Positions 29,682 to 39,542 of a stretch of 64,000 nucleotides of DNA are shown here, piece by piece (position 1 is the first letter of the stretch; the number at the start of each line of letters is the position of its first letter). Under the pieces are notes generated by a model. It made no database searches. It worked only from the letters and a program-made list of their open reading frames with translations, and was not told where the DNA came from. The stretch is from assembly GCA_004322045.1 (NCBI GenBank), contig SCRN01000026.1, positions 26,145-90,144 on the forward strand, in the 5' to 3' direction. Position numbers and translations under genes: made by a program. Origin of the DNA: Paraburkholderia sp. (lineage in GTDB: Bacteria > Pseudomonadota > Gammaproteobacteria > Burkholderiales > Burkholderiaceae).

Positions 29682-30604
29682 ACCGCCTCCCCTACGAGCG
29701 CGACGAATACGTCCTCGATGCTGGCCTCCACCGTTTCGATCGGCGCGTGCGCGACCGCGCCCGCATCGAGCCGCGCTTCCAATTCGGGAATGCGCAGCGT
29801 GCGATCATCGACGTGAACATGCACGCGATCGCCCATGAGCAGGATGCCGAGCACACCCGGCGCGGACGCCAGCGCCGCGCGGATCGCGCGCGGATCGCTG
29901 CCCGCGATCGCAAGCAGCGCGCCGCTCAACGCACGCTTGAGCGTGGCAGGCGTCGCACACTCACGCACCTGCCCCTCGTGCAGCAGGGCAAGGCGCCCGC
30001 AGCGTTGGGCCTCGTCCATGTAGGCCGTCGACATGACGATCGTCACGCCTTCGTCGCGCAGACCGTACAAGATCTCCCAGAAATCGCGCCGAGAAACGGG
30101 ATCCACGCCGGTGGTCGGCTCGTCGAGCAGCAATACCTTCGGCGTATGGATGAGCGCACACACGAGCCCCAGCTTTTGCTTCATGCCGCCGGACAGTTGC
30201 CCGGCCAGGCGGCGTTTGAATGGCGCGAGCCCGGCCGCCTCGAGCAACTGCGCGACGCGCACTCGATAACGCTCGCGCGGAACGTCGAAAATCTCGCCGT
30301 AAAAGAATGCGTTTTCGTCGACGGTCAAATCCTCGTACAAACCGAACCGCTGCGGCATGTAGCCGAGCACCGTCTTGGCGCGCTCCGGATCCGCGGCCAC
30401 GTCGATCCCTTCGAGCATGATGCGCCCCGCGTCGGGACGCAGCACCCCGGCGAGCATGCGCATGAGCGTCGTCTTGCCCGCGCCGTCCGGCCCTACGAGG
30501 CCGAAGATCTCGCCGCGCTCGACCTCGAGCGTGACCTCGCGCACGGCTTGGACCGCGCCGAAGCGCCGCCCGACCTGCTCGGCTACGACAGCCGGCGCGC
30601 TCAT
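29678..30604 (-). CDS. ABC-2 exporter ATP-binding protein, first copy
   Basis: 308 residues. Walker A GPDGAGKTT, signature LSGGMKQKLG and Walker B VLLLDEPTTGV are intact. The H-loop position reads STAYMDEAQRC, i.e. Ala where the switch His is expected, whereas the partner ATPase has His at the same place. A degenerate H-loop in one of two ATPases suggests an asymmetric pair. It overlaps the HlyD gene stop by 4 nt. Confidence 0.92.
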   Translation of the reverse strand: MSAPAVVAEQVGRRFGAVQAVREVTLEVERGEIFGLVGPDGAGKTTLMRMLAGVLRPDAGRIMLEGIDVAADPERAKTVLGYMPQRFGLYEDLTVDENAFFYGEIFDVPRERYRVRVAQLLEAAGLAPFKRRLAGQLSGGMKQKLGLVCALIHTPKVLLLDEPTTGVDPVSRRDFWEILYGLRDEGVTIVMSTAYMDEAQRCGRLALLHEGQVRECATPATLKRALSGALLAIAGSDPRAIRAALASAPGVLGILLMGDRVHVHVDDRTLRIPELEARLDAGAVAHAPIETVEASIEDVFVALVGEAV

Positions 30605-31635
30605 TGCCCGCTCGCGCGCGCAACGATGGACGCATCGGCCGGCATGCCCGGCAGCAATTCGTGTGTCGGGTTATCGATGTCGATGCGAATGCGATAGACG
30701 AGCGTCACGCGCTGCGCGTGCGTTTCGACCGTCTTCGGCGTGAACTCGGCCTGCGGCGAAACGAAGCTCACGCGGCCGCGATAGATCTTGGAAGCGTAGG
30801 CATCGGTGCTGACGTCGACGCTATCGCCAAGCCGAATACGGCCGACGTCGGGTTCGTTCACGTAGGCCCGCAACCAAACGTGATCGAGTTCGTCGAGCGT
30901 GAAGACGGCTACGCCGGGACCGGCCAGTTGCCCGAGCTCGGCCTGACGCACCGCGATCACGCCGTCGAACGGCGCACGCAGTTCGGTGTACGACAGCGTG
31001 GTCTCATCGAGCGCGAGCTTGGCGCGCGCCGCCTCAACGTTCGCCATCGCCAGCGAGACGGCGTTGCGTGCCACCTCGACCAAGGCGCGATCATGCGCAA
31101 GCAAGGCGGCCGATTGGTTTTTCGCCGTGAGCGCAAGGTCGCGCGCTTGCTGCGAAACGGCGTCGTGCTTGGCGAGTGTATCGGCGCGCGTGAAATCGAG
31201 CTGCTTCTGCGCGAAATCGAACCGGTCGCTCTCGACGCTGCGCGACGCGGCATCGAGCGTGCTGCGATTGGCGCTCACTTGCGCCGCCTGCACGTCGAGA
31301 TTGGCGCGATCGATTTCGACCTGACGCCGATAGAGCCGATCGTCCAATCGCGCGAGCACCGTGCCGCGCGTCACGCGCGCGCCTTCGTCGAAGGGAAGGA
31401 AGACGATCGGCGCTTGCACTTGCGTCACGCTCAATACGCTCTCGTGCGCCTCGATGTTGCCGGACACCACGATGCGAGGCGGCGGGCTCTCCGGTCTGAA
31501 GATCGCCGACAAGCGCCATGCCCCATAGGCGCTCGCCGCGAGCGCAAAAACCAGCGCGAGTGCAACCGGTATCGAGACACGCTTCGAAGACGCGCCTAGA
31601 CGAGCGCGCCGGGGCGGGGAAGGTTCTGGGGCCAT
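30601..31635 (-). CDS. HlyD family periplasmic adaptor of ABC-2 exporter (YbhG-like)
   Basis: 344 residues: one N-terminal membrane span (about 21-43), a split lipoyl/barrel-sandwich domain, and a long coiled-coil hairpin (about 100-205, QVEIDRANLDVQAAQVSANR and following). It would link the ABC-2 pump to an outer-membrane channel. It is the first gene of the operon and is divergent from macA-like across 155 nt. Confidence 0.9.
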   Translation of the reverse strand: MAPEPSPPRRARLGASSKRVSIPVALALVFALAASAYGAWRLSAIFRPESPPPRIVVSGNIEAHESVLSVTQVQAPIVFLPFDEGARVTRGTVLARLDDRLYRRQVEIDRANLDVQAAQVSANRSTLDAASRSVESDRFDFAQKQLDFTRADTLAKHDAVSQQARDLALTAKNQSAALLAHDRALVEVARNAVSLAMANVEAARAKLALDETTLSYTELRAPFDGVIAVRQAELGQLAGPGVAVFTLDELDHVWLRAYVNEPDVGRIRLGDSVDVSTDAYASKIYRGRVSFVSPQAEFTPKTVETHAQRVTLVYRIRIDIDNPTHELLPGMPADASIVARASGQ

Positions 31636-31790
31636 GTCAGCACTTTACGCAGATGAGAACGCCAATCGTTTGACAAGCATCAAGCTGCGCGAGCATAGGC
31701 GCCACGATGATGGTCGTATTGGGGCGCTCGACGCGAACCGGCGATACCGCTTACAGCCGCGCCGTCGCTCGCGAAAAAAGGAGAACACGC

Positions 31791-33002
31791 GTGACGAAGC
31801 TGCAATCGGTCAAGGCGGCGCCCTCTGCCTATGTGGCCGCCGCCGCTGCCGTCGTGGCTGTCGTGGGAGCGCTAATTGCCGCATGGTGGTTTTACACGCG
31901 CCCCGCTGCACCGCATTACCTGACGCTGCCGGTCACGCGCGGCGACATCGTGCATTCGGTCAACGCCACGGGCACCGTGAACCCGGTGCTGACGATCATC
32001 GTCGGCAGCTATGTCTCGGGCGTCATTCAGCAGCAGTATTGCGACTTCAACACACGAGTGCGCAAAGGACAGCTGTGCGCCAAGATCGATCCCAGGCCCT
32101 ATCAAACCCTCGTCGACCAAGCTCGGGCCGAGCTCGACAACGCACGCGCTCAGCTTGCCAAGGATCGCGCACTGCTCGCGTATGCAAAGCGCGCGTTTGC
32201 GCGCGCGACGCAGTTGCTCGAGCACGGTATCGTCTCGCAAGATGCGGCCGACAATGCGCGCAGCGCCTACGACCAGGCGGTCGCGCAAGTGGCGGTCGAC
32301 GCCGCGGCCATCGAGCAACGCAGCGCCGCGTTGCAAACGGCTCAGGTGAATCTCGATTACACGAACATCGTGTCGCCCGTGGACGGCACGGTCGTGTCGC
32401 GCAACGTGACGATCGGACAGACGGTCGCGGCCAGCTTTCAGACGCCGACGCTGTTTCTGATCGCCACCGATTTGACCCAGATGCAAGTGGACACGAACGT
32501 CAGCGAAAGCGACATCGGCGGCTTGCATGAAGGCGCCTCCGCGACGTTTACGGTCGAAGCGTTTCCGAAGCGGCAGTTCTCGGGCCGCGTGATGCAAGTG
32601 CGGCAAGCGCCGCAAACCGTGCAGAACGTCGTCACTTACGACGTCGTGATCGGCGCGGCGAACCCCGACCTGGGCCTGAAGCCCGGTATGACGGCAACTG
32701 CGCGGATCGTCATCGAAACGCGCCGGCAGGTGCTGCGCGTGCCCGATCAAGCGCTGCGCTTTGCGCCATCGCAGGCGGCAACGCAAGAACGCACGCTCGG
32801 CGGCCCGCATGTGTGGGTGCTGCGCGATGGGCGGCCCGTAGCAATCAAGGTCACGACCGGTCTCGACGATGATTCGTACGCCGAAATAACGAGCGGCGAT
32901 CTGCACGAGGGCGACGCCTTGATCGTCGGCAAAGCGAGCGAGCGCTCTGGGACGGGGACGACCGGGTCTGCCCCGGCCGCCGCGCCGCGCCTGCGGATGT
33001 GA
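31791..33002 (+). CDS. macA: MacA-like periplasmic adaptor protein
   Basis: 403 residues from GTG 31791, chosen over upstream starts because AAAGGAGA sits about eight bases before it and the signal anchor (about 11-34) then follows directly. It has a lipoyl half (VTRGDIVHSVNATGTVNP), a coiled-coil hairpin (about 115-190), a second lipoyl half (VSPVDGTVVSRNVTIGQTV) and a beta-barrel domain. It bridges the MacB-type pump and the outer-membrane factor encoded next, 16 nt downstream. Confidence 0.88.
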   Translation: MTKLQSVKAAPSAYVAAAAAVVAVVGALIAAWWFYTRPAAPHYLTLPVTRGDIVHSVNATGTVNPVLTIIVGSYVSGVIQQQYCDFNTRVRKGQLCAKIDPRPYQTLVDQARAELDNARAQLAKDRALLAYAKRAFARATQLLEHGIVSQDAADNARSAYDQAVAQVAVDAAAIEQRSAALQTAQVNLDYTNIVSPVDGTVVSRNVTIGQTVAASFQTPTLFLIATDLTQMQVDTNVSESDIGGLHEGASATFTVEAFPKRQFSGRVMQVRQAPQTVQNVVTYDVVIGAANPDLGLKPGMTATARIVIETRRQVLRVPDQALRFAPSQAATQERTLGGPHVWVLRDGRPVAIKVTTGLDDDSYAEITSGDLHEGDALIVGKASERSGTGTTGSAPAAAPRLRM

Positions 33003-33018
33003 CGCAGCGAGGCCGGCG

Positions 33019-35205
33019 ATGCGCGATACCGTTGTCGAACTCACCCACGCGACCAAGATCTACGCCGCGGGCGGCACCGAGTTGCACGCGCTCGACGATG
33101 TGAGACTTACCATCGAACGCGGCGAATTCATCGCCATCATGGGTTCCTCAGGGTCGGGCAAGTCGACCTTGATGAACGTGCTCGGCTGTCTCGATCGGCC
33201 GAGCTCAGGGCGCTATCTTCTCGAAGGGGCGGACACGGCCAGCCTGACCGAGCCGGAGCTGGCACGCATTCGAAGCGGCCGCATCGGCTTCGTCTTTCAA
33301 AGCTTCAACCTGCTCGCGCGAACCAGCGCGCTCGAAAACGTCGCCCTGCCGCTGTTCTATTCCGCCGACGGGCCCGCGACCCACGCCGAGCGGCTCGCGC
33401 GCGCACGAGAGGCGCTGAGCTTCGTCGGCCTCGGCGCGCGCGAGCGCAACTGGCCGAGCCAGCTATCGGGCGGGCAACAGCAGCGTGTGGCGATTGCACG
33501 CGCGTTGATCGGGCGTCCGAGCATCGTGCTCGCCGACGAACCGACCGGCAACCTCGATTCGCGGACCTCGCACGAAATCATGGTGATGCTGCGCACGCTC
33601 AATCGCGAGCAAGGCGTCACGATCGTGGTCGTGACGCATGAGTCCGATATCGCGCAATACACGGATCGCGTCGTGACGATGCGCGACGGCCGCGTCGTTT
33701 CGGACGAGCGCCGAGGGCCAGCAGCGAATGCAAAGAACGACGTAACCGCAGCATCTGGGCCTGTTGCATCGAGCAGCCCGAACGGGCCTCCGTGCTCGAA
33801 CTGCGAGAAGCCGCCCGAAGCCGCGTCCGCATCGCCTGCATCGCCCGTCGCTGGCGAGGGTGTGCTCGCGCCGCTGCGGCCTGCTGCCGCCACGCACGCC
33901 GGCTTCGCGAAGATGACGCTATCGGCTGCCGCGCTCGCGCTGTGGCGCAACAAGATGCGCTCTGCCCTGACCGTGCTCGGCGTCTTCATCGGCGTCGCCG
34001 CGCTCATCGCGATGGTGGCGATCGGCCAAGGCGCAAACGAGGCGGTGCGCAAGCAGATCGAGAGCCTGGGCACCAACTTGCTCGTCATCGTCCCCGGCGC
34101 GACGACGTCGACGGGCGTGCGCGCCGGCTCGGGCAGCGCGTCGACGTTGACCGTCGACGATGCACGCGCGCTCAAGCGCGAAGATCCGGCTGTCGGCACG
34201 GTCAGCTATTTGATCCGGCAACTGGGCCAAATCGAATATGCCGGGCGCAATTGGTCGACGAGCATCCAAGGCATCGCGCCCGCCTACCTCGATACGACGG
34301 GCTGGCATATCGCATCGGGCCGGGCCGTGAACGAAGAAGACGAGCGCGATGCCGCCATGGTCGCGCTCATAGGGCAAACGGTTTATCAGCAGCTATTCGC
34401 CACGGGAGAAAATCCGATCGGCGCGATGATCCTCGTCAAAGGCGCGGCGCTGCGTGTCGTGGGGCTGCTCGCCCCCAAAGGACAAACGGCGTTCGGGCAG
34501 GATCAGGACGACGTCGTCATCATCCCGTTCAGCAGCGCCGAGCGCAAAGTGCTGGGCGTTGCCGTGCCGAGTCAGGCGCAGTCGAGCGCGAACCCCTACT
34601 TCCCACCGGTTCCCAACCCCTATGGCACCCCGCCGCGCCTCACCGGCTACGTCAACCAGATCTACGTCGAAGCGGCGAACCCGCAACTCGTGCAAACGGC
34701 CATCGCACAAGTGACCGACACGCTGCGCCGGCGTCACCGCCTGCGCCCTTCCGACGATAACGACTTCGCCGTGCGCAACCTGAGCCAGATCGCGCAGACG
34801 GCCGAGGGCAGCAGCCGCATCATGGCGCTATTGCTAGCCGCGATCGCGTCGATCTCTCTGCTGGTGGGGGGCATCGGCATCATGAACATCCTGCTCGTCT
34901 CGGTCACCGAGCGCACTCGCGAAATCGGATTGCGCATGGCGGTCGGCGCCCGCAGGTTGCACGTGCTGCTCCAATTTCTCGTCGAAGCGATCTTCTTGAG
35001 CGTGAGCGGCGGCATCGGGGGCATCGTCTTCGGCATCGCCGCCTCGGAACTCGTCACCGTCATCGCCCATTGGCCCACCTTGCTCTCGCCCGCCGCCATC
35101 GTCGGCGGCTTCGTGTTTTCCGCGGCCGTCGGCGTCTTCTTCGGCTACTACCCCGCCAGGAAGGCTTCGCGGCTCAATCCCATCGAGGCGCTTCGCTATG
35201 AATGA
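33019..35205 (+). CDS. macB: MacB-like ABC transporter, fused ATPase and permease
   Basis: 728 residues, somewhat longer than E. coli MacB (648) because of an Ala/Pro/Ser-rich linker (about 233-300). Walker A is GSSGSGKST (42-50), signature LSGGQQQR (149-156), and Walker B VLADEPTGNLD. The first membrane span follows the linker (about 312-335), then a periplasmic domain, then three C-terminal spans (about 608-720) with the FtsX-type RTREIGLRMAVGAR loop. It exports macrolides, peptides or lipids via the MacA adaptor and an outer-membrane channel. Confidence 0.92.
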   Translation: MRDTVVELTHATKIYAAGGTELHALDDVRLTIERGEFIAIMGSSGSGKSTLMNVLGCLDRPSSGRYLLEGADTASLTEPELARIRSGRIGFVFQSFNLLARTSALENVALPLFYSADGPATHAERLARAREALSFVGLGARERNWPSQLSGGQQQRVAIARALIGRPSIVLADEPTGNLDSRTSHEIMVMLRTLNREQGVTIVVVTHESDIAQYTDRVVTMRDGRVVSDERRGPAANAKNDVTAASGPVASSSPNGPPCSNCEKPPEAASASPASPVAGEGVLAPLRPAAATHAGFAKMTLSAAALALWRNKMRSALTVLGVFIGVAALIAMVAIGQGANEAVRKQIESLGTNLLVIVPGATTSTGVRAGSGSASTLTVDDARALKREDPAVGTVSYLIRQLGQIEYAGRNWSTSIQGIAPAYLDTTGWHIASGRAVNEEDERDAAMVALIGQTVYQQLFATGENPIGAMILVKGAALRVVGLLAPKGQTAFGQDQDDVVIIPFSSAERKVLGVAVPSQAQSSANPYFPPVPNPYGTPPRLTGYVNQIYVEAANPQLVQTAIAQVTDTLRRRHRLRPSDDNDFAVRNLSQIAQTAEGSSRIMALLLAAIASISLLVGGIGIMNILLVSVTERTREIGLRMAVGARRLHVLLQFLVEAIFLSVSGGIGGIVFGIAASELVTVIAHWPTLLSPAAIVGGFVFSAAVGVFFGYYPARKASRLNPIEALRYE

Positions 35206-36748
35206 CCGCACCGTGTCCGTCACCGGCCGCGCCGAAGCCAATACGACGTGCTATACCCAGACAACGTCCATCGCGCAGGCCCTGGTGCTGGCCCTGGCCC
35301 TCTCCGCGCTCGCAGGATGCGCCGTCGGCCCGGACTTCGCGCGGCCCGCGACGCCGGCGGTAGCCGGATACCTTGCCGAGCCCGCCGTGCTTCCGGGCGC
35401 CGGCGCAGCCGACGCCGCTCAACATCTGCAATGGGGCGCGAATCTCGATCAACGCTGGTGGACGGCGTTCGAATCGCCGCCGCTCGACGACACGGTGGCC
35501 CGCGCCATCGCCGACAGCCCGACGCTCGACACGGCGCGCGCGACGCTTGCGCAAGCACAGCAAGCCATCCGCGTCGCGCGCGGGGGGCTCTATCCGCAGG
35601 TCGACCTGGACGCGAGCGCCGAGCGTGACCGAGCGCGCTCCCTGCGCGCAGGCAGCGCAGGCAATACCACGAGCAACCTGCTGAGCGTCGGCCCGACCGT
35701 CAGCTATGCGCTCGATCTTTTCGGCGGCACCCGCCGCGAAATCGAAGCGCAGACGGCCCTAGCAGAGTATCAGCGCGACCAACTCGCCGCGGCCTATTTG
35801 ACGTTGACCGGCAACACCGTGACGCAAGCGTTGATCGCGGCCGGTGCGCGCGAACAGCTGCGCGCGGTCGACGATATCATCGCCCTCGACCGCCGCAACA
35901 TCGAGCTGGTCTCGATCGAGCGCGAGGTGGGCAAAGCGGCGTTGGCCGACCTGCTCGCCGCGCAAGCCCAGCTCGCGGCCGATCTCGCCCTATCACCGCC
36001 GCTCGCGCAGCAGTTGAGCGCTGCCGAGCATGCGCTGGCGATCCTGGTGGGCGCGACCCCGGCGCAATGGCAGCCGCCGTCGTTCGACTTCGTCATGCTG
36101 ACGCTGCCGGCCGACATCCCCGTAACGCTGCCGTCGGCATGGCTAGCGCAGCGGCCCGATGTGCGCGCTGCCGAGGCCCAACTTCATGCGGCAAGCGCCG
36201 CGATCGGGGTCGCGACCGCGCAGCTCTACCCTCATGTCACGCTCAGCGCCGCGTGGACGCAAAGCGCCTCCTCGATGGGCCCGCTCTTCGATGCGGCAAA
36301 CGGCTTATGGGCCGTCGCCGCCCAACTGACTGCGCCGCTATTTCACGGCGGCGCATTGCGCGCGCAGAAGCAGGCGGCTGTCGATGCGTTTAGGGCGCAA
36401 CTCGGCGTCTACAGGCAAACGGTACTCCAAGCCTTCGGGCAAGTAGCCGATACCTTGCGCGCACTGCAACACGACGCTGAAGAGCTGGCCGCGCAACGGG
36501 CGGCGTTGGATGCAGCGCAGCGCTCGCTCAGTCTATTGCAGGAAAGCTACCGCGTCGGGACGGCGAGCCTGGTGGACGTGTTGCAGGCGCAACGGCTCTA
36601 CGCGCAAGCGCGCCTGGGTTATGCGAGAGCCAAGGGACAACGCTATGTGGACACCGCGCAGTGGTACGCGGCCATGGGCGGCTCGGCGCAAGCCTGGGCG
36701 CATGACCAAGCCGCCGTGAGCGAGAACGGAAGCGCACCCGGGCATTGA
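35198..36748 (+). CDS. Outer-membrane factor lipoprotein of the NodT/TolC type
   Basis: 516 residues, starting 8 nt inside the macB gene end. There is a signal peptide ending in lipobox SALAGC, then two OEP repeats of coiled coil and barrel strands. The second repeat is marked by LPSAWLAQRPDVRAAEAQL and SYRVGTASLVDVLQAQRLY. It completes a tripartite pump with the MacA and MacB proteins and could also serve the divergent ABC-2 exporter. Confidence 0.93.
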   Translation: MNDRTVSVTGRAEANTTCYTQTTSIAQALVLALALSALAGCAVGPDFARPATPAVAGYLAEPAVLPGAGAADAAQHLQWGANLDQRWWTAFESPPLDDTVARAIADSPTLDTARATLAQAQQAIRVARGGLYPQVDLDASAERDRARSLRAGSAGNTTSNLLSVGPTVSYALDLFGGTRREIEAQTALAEYQRDQLAAAYLTLTGNTVTQALIAAGAREQLRAVDDIIALDRRNIELVSIEREVGKAALADLLAAQAQLAADLALSPPLAQQLSAAEHALAILVGATPAQWQPPSFDFVMLTLPADIPVTLPSAWLAQRPDVRAAEAQLHAASAAIGVATAQLYPHVTLSAAWTQSASSMGPLFDAANGLWAVAAQLTAPLFHGGALRAQKQAAVDAFRAQLGVYRQTVLQAFGQVADTLRALQHDAEELAAQRAALDAAQRSLSLLQESYRVGTASLVDVLQAQRLYAQARLGYARAKGQRYVDTAQWYAAMGGSAQAWAHDQAAVSENGSAPGH

Positions 36749-37147
36749 TGCGGCGCACCATTTGGTAATTTATGAAACTTAGTTTATGCGCATAAAGGCA
36801 ATTGCATCTTAACGACGATCTTCCTCCATCGATCGTTCCACCCTCCGACGCTTGAGAGCCGCCATTCTCTTCGAGCTATCGGCATGCCGGCGAGGCGCGC
36901 TAGTGCTTCGTCGGCTCCGCTCGGGCGGGGGGCGCGGTCCAGTTCCCCGATTCCGGACGCTGCCTGCCCGCAACCACGGCGCCGCAGCCAAATTCATTTT
37001 AGGGACGGATTGCTCCGATACTTGGCGATACCCCTCGCGCGGGGCAGTCGAATCTACAAAGGCGCAGGCCACCCAGGGCTGCAGACCTTCTTGTATCGGT
37101 ATCGCGGAAGACTTTTAAGACGCCGAAGGCTTTTTCAGCGTCCCCTA
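36749..37147. other. Intergenic flank of the Tn7-like element; displaced prfC downstream sequence
   Basis: About 400 bp with no convincing gene. The last part holds a stem GACGC (37119-37123)...GCGTC (37138-37142) which, read on the minus strand, would have lain directly downstream of prfC before the transposon inserted. It ends with the left copy of the 5-bp duplication CCCTA (37143-37147). Confidence 0.5.
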
Positions 37148-37298
37148 TGTGACGTTATAAAAAAGTCTTCCGGTGGACCGCCGATAAGTGATTGATTGCT
37201 CACGGGCCGCTCCTCGCTGCTCGCATGGGAAGCTTTCAGTTACCGCAGGGTCCGAGCGTCCAGGCCGCTGGAAAACGTACCAAGAAAGTTTTCAGTTG
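37148..37298 (+). repeat. Left end: terminal inverted repeat and three transposase-site repeats
   Basis: L1 is the terminal repeat (37148-37170, ending AAAAAAGTCTTC). L2 is TGGGAAGCTTTCAGTTA at 37226-37242. L3 is ACCAAGAAAGTTTTCAGT at 37279-37296. The sites are all in the same orientation and separated by 40-70 bp, as in the left end of Tn7. Confidence 0.75.
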
Positions 37299-37694
37299 CG
37301 GGCGGCCCGTAACCGGCCGTCTGCCCGCACCACCTGCCGCCGTCAGTTCGTGGAGAGAAGTGCCTACAGAAGTGGGCACCCAGGCGAGTCGTGAGTACCA
37401 AGATTACGGCCCGTTATCGAGGCCCACGAGCCATCCAGACGAGCACAGTGCCCGCAAACGGGGGACATCCGGAAGGGGAATCGTACATTCTGTTCGTAGA
37501 AGCTTATGCCTGGGCGAATTTACAGCGAACATAAAATAGAGCTGAACATCCACGAATAACCGCAGAGGGAAGGTGCGGTGCGGAAAAACACTACATTTTG
37601 TTCGCCAAAGATTCCTCAACACAGAAACTTTCACACACAAACCATAGCTATGCTATTCTTTGTTCGTCGACGATTCTGTGTCAGCTAACCTTTG
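37299..37694. other. Upstream region of the AbiE operon
   Basis: About 400 bp with lower GC toward the right. It holds no gene I can support. The right part contains a dyad ATAGC-TAT-GCTAT at 37644-37656, about 40 bp before the antitoxin start. AbiEi antitoxins repress their own promoters through inverted repeats, so this is the likely operator; the exact promoter boxes are not clear. Confidence 0.5.
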
Positions 37695-38519
37695 ATGCGA
37701 AAAACAAACATCAAGACGCTCGGCCCACGGACTGCCCGCTTGTTTGCTGGCCTTCATGACCGAGGACAGACTGTTTTCGACACGAAAACAGCCGCCACCA
37801 TCATGGACGTCCCTCGCGAAAGGGCTGCCGTACTTCTGCATGATGCAGCAAAGCGCGGTCTTGTCACGCCAATACGTCGCGGACTGTACAATCTCGTCCC
37901 ATTTGAATTGGGGTCGGAGACATTTCACCTGGCGAGCCGATACCAACTGGTGCACGAAAGTATGGCCGGCGCACGCTACTACCTATCCCATGGCTCGGCG
38001 ATGGATATCCATCAGCTAGCCACCCAGCCAAGCTTCGACGTATACGTTACTTCCCTAACCCGTAGACACGAGATGAATCTCGGGGGGACGAACGTGCATT
38101 ATGTCTATTCTTCCGCAGACCGCTTCTTCGGCATGCAGAAAATTGACCTGGGCGGGCAATGGGTGCAGGTAAGCGATGTGGAGCGCACGCTTATCGATGG
38201 GCTCACGCTTCCGGCTTATTGCGGAGGAATGGTTGAGGTTGCAAAGGCTTTCGTAATGGCTCGAAACCAACTGGATATTCCCCGGTTAACCGATTATGGC
38301 CGGCGGATGAAAAAGTGGGCTATTATGCGTCGCCTGGGTTTTATACTCGAACTATTTGAACTGGCCAGCCACCAGCAATTGGATGAGATTCGTGCCGCCC
38401 TACCGACTGGATACGTCAAGCTGGACCCTGACTTGCCGTCGGAAGGGGGCAGCTCGGGAAAATGGGGCCTCAAGCTGAATGTAAGTGCCGAAGAACTTAT
38501 TAGCGCAGTCAGCCATTGA
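37695..38519 (+). CDS. abiEi: AbiEi family antitoxin (type IV toxin-antitoxin)
   Basis: 274 residues from ATG 37695. There is an N-terminal winged helix (VFDTKTAATIMDVPRERAAVLL, then RRGLYNLVPF), then the AbiEi C-terminal domain with YYLSHGSAMDIHQLATQP and SDVERTLIDGL. AbiEi proteins both repress the operon and counteract the partner nucleotidyltransferase, and AbiE systems act as abortive phage resistance. It ends 1 nt before the toxin ATG. Base composition is lower in GC than the chromosome around it, in keeping with transfer on the transposon. Confidence 0.9.
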   Translation: MRKTNIKTLGPRTARLFAGLHDRGQTVFDTKTAATIMDVPRERAAVLLHDAAKRGLVTPIRRGLYNLVPFELGSETFHLASRYQLVHESMAGARYYLSHGSAMDIHQLATQPSFDVYVTSLTRRHEMNLGGTNVHYVYSSADRFFGMQKIDLGGQWVQVSDVERTLIDGLTLPAYCGGMVEVAKAFVMARNQLDIPRLTDYGRRMKKWAIMRRLGFILELFELASHQQLDEIRAALPTGYVKLDPDLPSEGGSSGKWGLKLNVSAEELISAVSH

Positions 38520-38520
38520 C

Positions 38521-39407
38521 ATGATTCAACAACGTGAAATCTCCAAGCTCGCAAATCGGCTCTACCAGGAAGCAGTTGGAAAGGTGGGTAAGAAGCTCGC
38601 CCGACGAGTTCCCGACGATGTTATCGAACGAGATTACGTCCTCGCTTGGTTTCTGACCGAACTCGCCACCCACCCGCGACTGTCCGAAGCCTTGGCCTTC
38701 AAGGGAGGCACTGCGTTGCGCCGCGTCCATTTCGGGGAATATCGCTTTTCGGAAGACCTCGATTTCTCGCTCACCAGGGATGTCTCATTGGAAGAACTGT
38801 TTTCTGACTTCAAAGAGGTCTTCCAAACTCTCGAACAGAAGAGCGGAATTCACTTTGAGCTGGACGAGACCGACGTCAAGCGACATGCACGCAATGACAC
38901 CTTTTACTTCAAGTACCAGGGACCTTTCGACCAAACAAGGTGAAGGTTGACGTGACGCGCAACGAAACCATCGTGTTTCCTCTCGAGAGACGCGCGGTCT
39001 TGCAGACCTACTCAGAATTCTCCGACCTGCCGCAGGATGGCCCGCAACTTCTGGTCTATTCGTTTTACGAAATTGTCGTGGAGAAAACACTGGCAGTTAC
39101 CGACAAGGCGCGTCGCGAACCACGAGACCTGTACGACCTGTGGTTCATTCTCGACCAGCGGCATGTGGAACATCCGGAAGAGCTGGTAGATGGGCTGAAC
39201 CGGAAGCTGGGAAGCCGGGAAGGCCGCGCAAACGACGTGCTTGCCGATGGGCTGGCGGCGGCGGAGGCTCGCTTGCGGCAGACCTGGGACGCAAGACTCG
39301 GAAACCAAGTCGAAATGCTGCCCGGATTCGATGACTGCCATCGCGATGTCAGGAAACTCATGACCGATTTCGACAACCTTCGAGATGTCAAAGCCGTCAA
39401 CAAATAG
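38521..39407 (+). pseudogene. abiEii: AbiEii/AbiGii nucleotidyltransferase toxin, split by a frameshift
   Basis: Two frames together make a normal ~296-residue AbiEii toxin. The first (38521-38943, 140 residues) has the nucleotidyltransferase core FKGGTALRRVHFG...FSEDLDFSL and ends at TGA. The second (38940-39407) continues in register with VKVDVTRNETIVFP and LVYSFYEIVVEKTLAVTDKARREPRDLYDLW. One extra G near 38940 would fuse them as DQTRVKVDVT. No slippery heptamer is in frame, so a real deletion or a sequence error is more likely than programmed shifting. The second part could start at GTG 38940 by stop-start coupling, so a two-chain product is not excluded. Confidence 0.82.
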
Positions 39408-39542
39408 CTTCGCTTTCCCGTTCTATGTGGTGCGTCTACGGCGGCCCTGTGCCGAACTGCAGTGATGTCAAGCTGCGTCGTCGAACTCCTCAACCGAAAT
39501 GGCGCATCGGTCCCGACCACCACCTGTCCGTCGCAGGGGTCA

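Noticed and set aside
36852..37539. Small reading frames between the outer-membrane factor and AbiE (e.g. 36852-37118 and 37192-37539)
   Set aside because: Compositions are atypical, they lack ribosome sites, and they overlap the transposon end and its repeat sites.
38930..38945. Programmed -1 frameshifting in abiEii
   Set aside because: No X XXY YYZ heptamer is in the right frame; the in-frame codons are CAA ACA AGG TGA.
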